This document shows, piece by piece, positions 7,903 through 10,528 of a stretch of DNA of 10,528 nt (within the stretch, counting starts at the first letter, position 1; every line of letters starts with the position of its first letter). The notes beneath the pieces were generated by a model. It worked only from the letters and a program-made list of their open reading frames with translations. It ran no database searches and was not told the DNA's origin. The stretch is from the NCBI GenBank assembly GCA_029067255.1, contig JAIEEW010000250.1, positions 1 to 10,528 of the forward strand. Reading direction: 5' to 3'. The position numbers were made by a program, and so were the translations under genes. This DNA comes from Clostridia bacterium. GTDB taxonomy: Bacteria; Bacillota; Clostridia; Christensenellales; UBA3700.

Positions 7903-8121
7903 TTAAAGTATGATCCTGCAATCGGGTTCAACCTTTCTGCAGGTTTTTACCACTTCTTTCATAATCTCGTCAAATCTTGCGTCGTCTGCTTCGATGGTCA
8001 ATTTCTGACTCATAAAACTTACGTTTGCAAAAGTAACGCCGTCAATTTTGGCGATCGCTCTTTCCATTTTTGCCGCGCAATTCGCGCAATCCAAATCTTC
8101 CAACTTAAATACCTTTTTCAT
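7903..8121 (-). CDS. HMA-domain metal-binding protein
   Basis: Small cytoplasmic HMA (heavy-metal-associated) ferredoxin-like protein of 72 residues, the size of a single metallochaperone domain. The metal site is LDCANC with C12 and C15; two further Cys, C61 and C68, lie near the C-terminus. Next to a P1B-2 pump that lacks such a domain, it probably binds Zn2+ or Cd2+ and either delivers metal to the pump or regulates it; that role is inferred from context. A longer open frame starts at 8181 but has no ribosome site and covers the promoter region. The ATG at 8121 has AGGAG seven bases upstream and gives a normal HMA N-terminus (MKKVFKLEDLDCANC). The gene ends in tandem stops. A copper-chaperone function (CopZ) is less likely because the partner pump is of the zinc type. 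Confidence 0.88.
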   Translation of the reverse strand: MKKVFKLEDLDCANCAAKMERAIAKIDGVTFANVSFMSQKLTIEADDARFDEIMKEVVKTCRKVEPDCRIIL

Positions 8122-8128
8122 AAAATAT

Positions 8129-8133
8129 CTCCT
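8129..8133 (-). promoter_or_regulatory. Ribosome binding site that sets HMA start
   Basis: AGGAG on the minus strand, seven bases before the ATG at 8121. It supports the 72-residue product over the 92-residue frame that begins at 8181. Confidence 0.75.
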
Positions 8134-8179
8134 ATATTTTTTTATTTCTATCTGCTTTCGCAGTTTAGATTCTTGCTTC

Positions 8180-8213
8180 ATTGAATATTTATATTATTGA
8201 ATAAACATTCAAT
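8180..8213. promoter_or_regulatory. Promoter/operator of HMA-ATPase pair
   Basis: The perfect inverted repeat ATTGAAT/ATTCAAT (8196-8202 with 8207-8213) contains TGAA-N6-TTCA at 8198-8211, the spacing known for SmtB/CzrA operators. A further ATTGAAT lies at 8180-8186. On the minus strand a plausible but weak promoter overlaps it: TTGAAT (8207-8212), 17 bases, AATATT (8184-8189), with TATAAA at 8188-8193 as an alternative -10. The operator would cover the -35 and spacer, so bound repressor should block polymerase. The palindrome is seen; the exact promoter is uncertain. Confidence 0.65.
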
Positions 8214-8224
8214 TGTTATTCCTT

Positions 8225-8246
8225 AAAAAACAGGGGGTTGCCCTGT
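8225..8246 (-). terminator. Rho-independent terminator after the arsR-type gene
   Basis: The stem ACAGGG/CCCTGT (8230-8235 with 8241-8246) has a 5-base loop and is followed on the minus strand by five T. It lies 10 bases beyond the repressor stop and just before the operator of the HMA gene, so the repressor is transcribed separately from the pump genes or only partly reads through. Confidence 0.8.
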
Positions 8247-8256
8247 ATTTAGGATA

Positions 8257-8595
8257 TCATTCGTTTACGTGCGTTAAACCGTACTCCAAGATTTTGGTTA
8301 CGTGATCGTCATCCAACGAATACTTTACTTCTTTGCCTTCTTTAGTACCCTTTACTAACTTTGCCGAACGCAAAACCCGTAACTGATGGGACACTGCCGA
8401 AATGCTCATTTCCAAGATCTCCGCTATTTCTCCGACGTACAAATCTCTTATCTGTAAACATTCCAGTATCTTTGCTCTAGTCGGATCGCCGAACATTTTG
8501 AAAAGTTCTGCGAGACTGTATATGACGTCATCATTTGGCAACATGTTCCGTATCTCTTGCGCGGAATCAACTCTTTGCTTCGTATCTTCTGCCAT
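8257..8595 (-). CDS. ArsR/SmtB-family zinc-sensing repressor
   Basis: Winged helix-turn-helix repressor of 112 residues that should bind DNA as a dimer and release it when zinc is in excess. The segment FGDPTRAKILECL (about 35-47) and the recognition helix ISAVSHQLRVLRSAKLV (65-81) are typical of the family. The C-terminal helix carries D96, H98, H109 and E112, the exact D-x-H-x10-H-x2-H/E pattern of the alpha-5 zinc site of SmtB and CzrA. The CadC-type alpha-3N cysteines (C-x-C) are replaced by Y53-V54-G55, which argues against a Cd/Pb sensor. I chose ATG at 8595, which has GGGGGTG just upstream; an in-frame TTG at 8625 lies inside the operator and has no ribosome site. It has its own promoter, operator and terminator and sits just upstream of the pump genes, so it most likely regulates both. 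Closest named relatives are SmtB, CzrA and ZiaR; I do not assign a symbol. Confidence 0.92.
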   Translation of the reverse strand: MAEDTKQRVDSAQEIRNMLPNDDVIYSLAELFKMFGDPTRAKILECLQIRDLYVGEIAEILEMSISAVSHQLRVLRSAKLVKGTKEGKEVKYSLDDDHVTKILEYGLTHVNE

Positions 8596-8597
8596 AA

Positions 8598-8604
8598 CAC
8601 CCCC
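8598..8604 (-). promoter_or_regulatory. Ribosome binding site that sets repressor start
   Basis: GGGGGTG on the minus strand, two bases before the ATG at 8595. It is G-rich rather than a perfect AGGAGG, but it is the only Shine-Dalgarno-like motif near a possible start. Confidence 0.6.
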
Positions 8605-8608
8605 AATA

Positions 8609-8634
8609 ATTGAACGATTCTTCAACTGTTCAAT
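8609..8634. promoter_or_regulatory. Operator of repressor gene
   Basis: Perfect inverted repeat ATTGAAC/GTTCAAT (8609-8615 with 8628-8634). Inside it, TGAA-N6-TTCA at 8611-8624 has the same half-sites and spacing as the palindrome before the HMA gene. It covers the expected transcription start just after the -10 element, which fits negative autoregulation by the ArsR-family protein. Confidence 0.75.
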
Positions 8635-8637
8635 AAC

Positions 8638-8666
8638 AGTATATGCATTCTTGCCGCTATTGTCAA
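8638..8666 (-). promoter_or_regulatory. Sigma-A promoter of repressor gene
   Basis: On the minus strand, consensus TTGACA (8661-8666) is followed by exactly 17 bases and TATACT (8638-8643). It is the best promoter in the window and lies directly before the ArsR-type operator. Confidence 0.88.
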
Positions 8667-8784
8667 CTGTTTTTTTGAATTTTCCAAAATTTCTCTTCTA
8701 AGTCTAAGATTTGTTTCGCAAACCCTTATGTTCGTAGTATTTGACAAAAGTTCGACTTCAAATTCACTTACAATTACCAAACGT

Positions 8785-8808
8785 AAAATACTCTCATGTA
8801 AAGTATTT
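8785..8808 (-). terminator. Possible weak terminator after HD gene
   Basis: The perfect 7-base stem AAATACT/AGTATTT (8786-8792 with 8802-8808), with a 9-base loop, begins five bases beyond the HD-gene stop. The stem is AT-rich and the following T run is short, so termination would be inefficient. The remaining stretch up to the repressor promoter (8667-8784) holds nothing I can assign. Confidence 0.4.
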
Positions 8809-8813
8809 AATTT

Positions 8814-9401
8814 TTATCCTTTCACTATTTCGTAAATATTTTTGCCGGCTAGTTTTTCAAAATACTCTTTCAACTCAATATTTTTATCCCATTTTTCTTG
8901 CGGATAACAGCCGTAACGCTTTTTTACGTCTTCCATACGCTCTTCTATATCAACTACTCCGTCCGCAGCGCCTAACGCGTCGGATATTTGAATAAGCCTG
9001 TCGTAATCGTCATATTCGGCAGATTTCAACGCGTCTTCAAGTTCCTTCTGCTCGTCCGGCAAGATATCAAACTTGCCTATATAAGTATTTATATCGCGAA
9101 TGCCAAACGAGTGCGTAAGACATATTTGCGCGACTTGCGGATATCCTAATTCAAGCATATATTTCCAACCGTCATAAACGTGTCCCAGATGTTTTATACC
9201 AAACCTTCTTCCTATGTCGTGCAACAGTCCCAGAATATACGCCTTTTCGCCGTCCATACCGCAAGCGAGAGCGATCTTCTCCGCGCAAATCGCAACGTTA
9301 CGAGAGTGATTCCCCCACGCGCCAACGTTCAACGCTTCCGCTTCTTCTAATAGTCTTTCCGCTTCTTCGCGGGTGGGAAGATGGTTGTTAATAAATGCCA
9401 T
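8814..9401 (-). CDS. HD-domain phosphohydrolase
   Basis: Stand-alone HD-superfamily metal-dependent phosphohydrolase of 195 residues, probably cytoplasmic, substrate unknown. The HD signature is complete: H32 (NHSRNVA), H61-D62 (LLHDIGRR), H71 and H74, H97 (LTHSFG) and D141 (ISDALGA). The extra His residues after the HD pair suggest a dinuclear metal site. No sensor, nucleotide-binding or synthetase domain is attached. AGGGAG lies eight bases before the ATG. It is flanked by non-coding DNA on both sides (176 bases upstream, including a possible Fic terminator), so it looks like a single-gene unit. Its substrate could be a nucleotide, but nothing in the sequence decides this. Confidence 0.88.
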   Translation of the reverse strand: MAFINNHLPTREEAERLLEEAEALNVGAWGNHSRNVAICAEKIALACGMDGEKAYILGLLHDIGRRFGIKHLGHVYDGWKYMLELGYPQVAQICLTHSFGIRDINTYIGKFDILPDEQKELEDALKSAEYDDYDRLIQISDALGAADGVVDIEERMEDVKKRYGCYPQEKWDKNIELKEYFEKLAGKNIYEIVKG

Positions 9402-9425
9402 AGATTACTCCCTTTCAAACCCATC

Positions 9426-9475
9426 GATTTTTTACCTTGTTAGGTTTTTACTGATTAAACAATAAATAAAAAATC
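9426..9475. repeat. AT-rich inverted repeat upstream of HD gene
   Basis: Perfect 9-base inverted repeat GATTTTTTA (9426-9434) and TAAAAAATC (9467-9475), with 32 bases between. It would lie in the leader or promoter of the HD gene. Such AT-rich pairs arise easily by chance, and I see no clear -35/-10 pair in 9402-9577. Confidence 0.3.
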
Positions 9476-9510
9476 AGCCGTTTGACTTCAGCAACAATAA
9501 AACTCAAGAA

Positions 9511-9550
9511 AAAATATATAAAATAAACATTACTCCTTACTAAAGGATAA
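9511..9550 (-). terminator. Possible terminator after fic gene
   Basis: TCCTT/AAGGA (9534-9538 with 9543-9547) forms a 5-base stem with a 4-base loop. It extends by three A-T pairs across a one-base bulge (9530-9532 with 9548-9550). On the minus strand a T-rich tail follows (TGTTTATTTTATATATTTTTT spans 9509-9529). The stem is weak, so this is a tentative call. Confidence 0.4.
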
Positions 9551-9577
9551 GTTATTGATTTTTAGTTGAAACTTATA

Positions 9578-10528
9578 TCATTTATCTAGTGTTTCCAAAT
9601 CCATCGTATAAAAAATCCTTTTTCCTACTTGATTTGTTTTTATTAAATTCTGATTTAACTCTAACACTTTTTTAATCGCCGTATATCCTAAAGACGAAAG
9701 TTCTTGCAAATCTGACATCGTAAGTCCTTCGAATCCGAACAACGCATTTTGCAATAAATAGTAAAGCAGTGCCCAGTATTTCGGTTTGCCTTGATATTTA
9801 TTTTGTAAAATAGATTCGTAAAAATCAAGTTTTTCTTCTTTTTCACGAAGTTTAATATCCATATGAATCAAACTTGTTTTTATAAAATCTAAAAAACTAG
9901 TAATGAACGGCGTTAAGTCTCCCCTGTTTATTTTGTTATTAGTTATTATAAAGAGTTTATTATACTTGCTTCTGTTTTCTTTTATTACGACTGAAAGTCC
10001 GTAACTTATAAGATTATTAAGTTCTTTAGAAAGCATATAACTACTTATAAACCTATTCATACGCCCATTTCCATCATAAAATGGATGTATATATCCTAAT
10101 AAATAGTGAAATATTGCGATATTTATAAGTTTATTTCCTTTATCTCCATTCAAAATGTTCAATGCTTTCTCCATTGCTTCATCTATAGATTTTTCCGGCA
10201 TAAGACCGTGATGAACCATTTCTTGTTTATTACTCCATACGCTAACATCGTTTTTTCTAAAGTATTTACCATCAGGCGCATTTTCTGGACATGCGGCAAC
10301 TACTTCCTGCAAAACTATTTCGTCATACAGTTTTCGTATACTTTCACAACTTTTTAAATCTATTTCATCATGTTGCATTATCCTTTCATACTTTTTTACT
10401 AAATTAACAAGTCGCAAAGTCTTATCTTTATTCCCTAAATTATCAAGAATATCGCTTATTTCCCGTTTAGTACTATAAACACCTTCTATTTCATTTGTAA
10501 TATTAATTTCATCTATTAACTTATTTCT
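9578..10528 (-). CDS. Class II Fic-domain AMP-transferase (5' end missing)
   Basis: Fic-family protein, 316 residues visible; the open frame has no stop up to the window edge, so the start lies outside. Fic enzymes move AMP from ATP onto a hydroxyl of a target protein. The catalytic motif HPFYDGNGRMNR is intact, with the His at visible residue 148, so AMPylation is possible. Near the visible N-terminus, T-N-E-I-E-G (residues 11-16) matches the inhibitory motif [S/T]xxxE[G/N], placed before the Fic core as in class II proteins that inhibit themselves. The C-terminus (about 250-316, with SDLQELSSLGYTAIKKVLE) looks like a winged helix. A TTG at 10417 could be mistaken for the start, but it would cut off the inhibitory helix and has no ribosome site. 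Base composition is much more AT-rich than the core genes, which suggests horizontal transfer. Target unknown. Confidence 0.9.
   Translation of the reverse strand, partial: RNKLIDEINITNEIEGVYSTKREISDILDNLGNKDKTLRLVNLVKKYERIMQHDEIDLKSCESIRKLYDEIVLQEVVAACPENAPDGKYFRKNDVSVWSNKQEMVHHGLMPEKSIDEAMEKALNILNGDKGNKLINIAIFHYLLGYIHPFYDGNGRMNRFISSYMLSKELNNLISYGLSVVIKENRSKYNKLFIITNNKINRGDLTPFITSFLDFIKTSLIHMDIKLREKEEKLDFYESILQNKYQGKPKYWALLYYLLQNALFGFEGLTMSDLQELSSLGYTAIKKVLELNQNLIKTNQVGKRIFYTMDLETLDK

Noticed and set aside
7886..7921. Longer ATPase start at a TTG at 7921
   Set aside because: No ribosome site, it would overlap the HMA gene, and the ATG at 7885 has GGAGTAGG directly before it.
7885..7921. Programmed frameshift joining the HMA and ATPase frames
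   Set aside because: The HMA frame ends in tandem stops (TAATAA), there is no slippery heptamer followed by structure, and the ATPase has its own ribosome site.
8122..8181. Longer HMA protein starting at 8181
   Set aside because: The added 20 residues have no HMA character, the region holds promoter-like sequence, and the ATG at 8121 has a clear AGGAG.
8667..8784. Possible small gene or RNA between the HD gene and the repressor promoter
   Set aside because: No ribosome site with a useful frame, no promoter pair and no strong stem-loop apart from the hairpin next to the HD stop.
9504..9530. Tiny minus-strand frame of eight codons (ATG at 9530) behind AAGGAG
   Set aside because: The spacing of two bases from AAGGAG to ATG is too short, the peptide is only hydrophobic, and the same bases form the possible fic terminator.
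10415..10417. TTG at 10417 as the start of the fic gene
   Set aside because: The frame stays open to the window edge, and the 37 upstream codons encode the conserved inhibitory helix (T-N-E-I-E-G).

Overview
The window looks like chromosomal DNA of a Gram-positive, clostridia-like bacterium (Firmicutes), probably uncultured. The basis is the gene order dnaG-rpoD-trmK-nif3-zinc-ribbon protein, strong AGGAG-type ribosome binding sites, a short RpoD of the Firmicutes type, and moderate GC in the core genes. I cannot name a genus. Every gene I can support lies on the minus strand, so transcription runs from right to left. I found no rRNA, tRNA, CRISPR array or insertion sequence.

Layout in transcription order. 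(1) The right edge carries a class II Fic-domain protein that is cut by the window end and is clearly more AT-rich than the rest. (2) A stand-alone HD-domain phosphohydrolase follows. (3) Next is a metal-resistance module: an SmtB/CzrA-like ArsR-family repressor with its own promoter and terminator, then a separately promoted pair made of a 72-residue HMA metallochaperone-like protein and a P1B-2 Zn/Cd/Pb-exporting ATPase that has no metal-binding domain of its own. Both promoter regions hold a TGAA-N6-TTCA palindrome, the SmtB/CzrA type of operator, so the repressor probably controls itself and the export pair. (4) After the ATPase terminator, a new promoter starts the housekeeping operon: DNA primase (dnaG), primary sigma factor (rpoD), tRNA m1A22 methyltransferase (trmK), a Nif3/DUF34 metal protein, a coiled-coil C4 zinc-ribbon protein and a small DUF3592-like membrane protein. 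These genes are separated by at most about 33 bases or overlap (ATGA at rpoD/trmK), and they end at a strong hairpin terminator near position 160.

How they work together. The housekeeping operon is a version of the macromolecular synthesis operon (replication priming plus transcription initiation) without rpsU. The trmK, nif3 and zinc-ribbon genes are its usual Firmicutes companions; the last membrane gene is the least conserved part. The metal module should sense excess intracellular zinc and pump it out. The Fic and HD genes have no visible functional tie to the rest.

I did not find convincing evidence of a wholly new system. The points most worth checking are the split HMA/ATPase regulon with two matching operators, the membrane protein at the end of the dnaG-rpoD operon, the nested inverted repeats at the left edge, and unusual motif residues in TrmK and Nif3.
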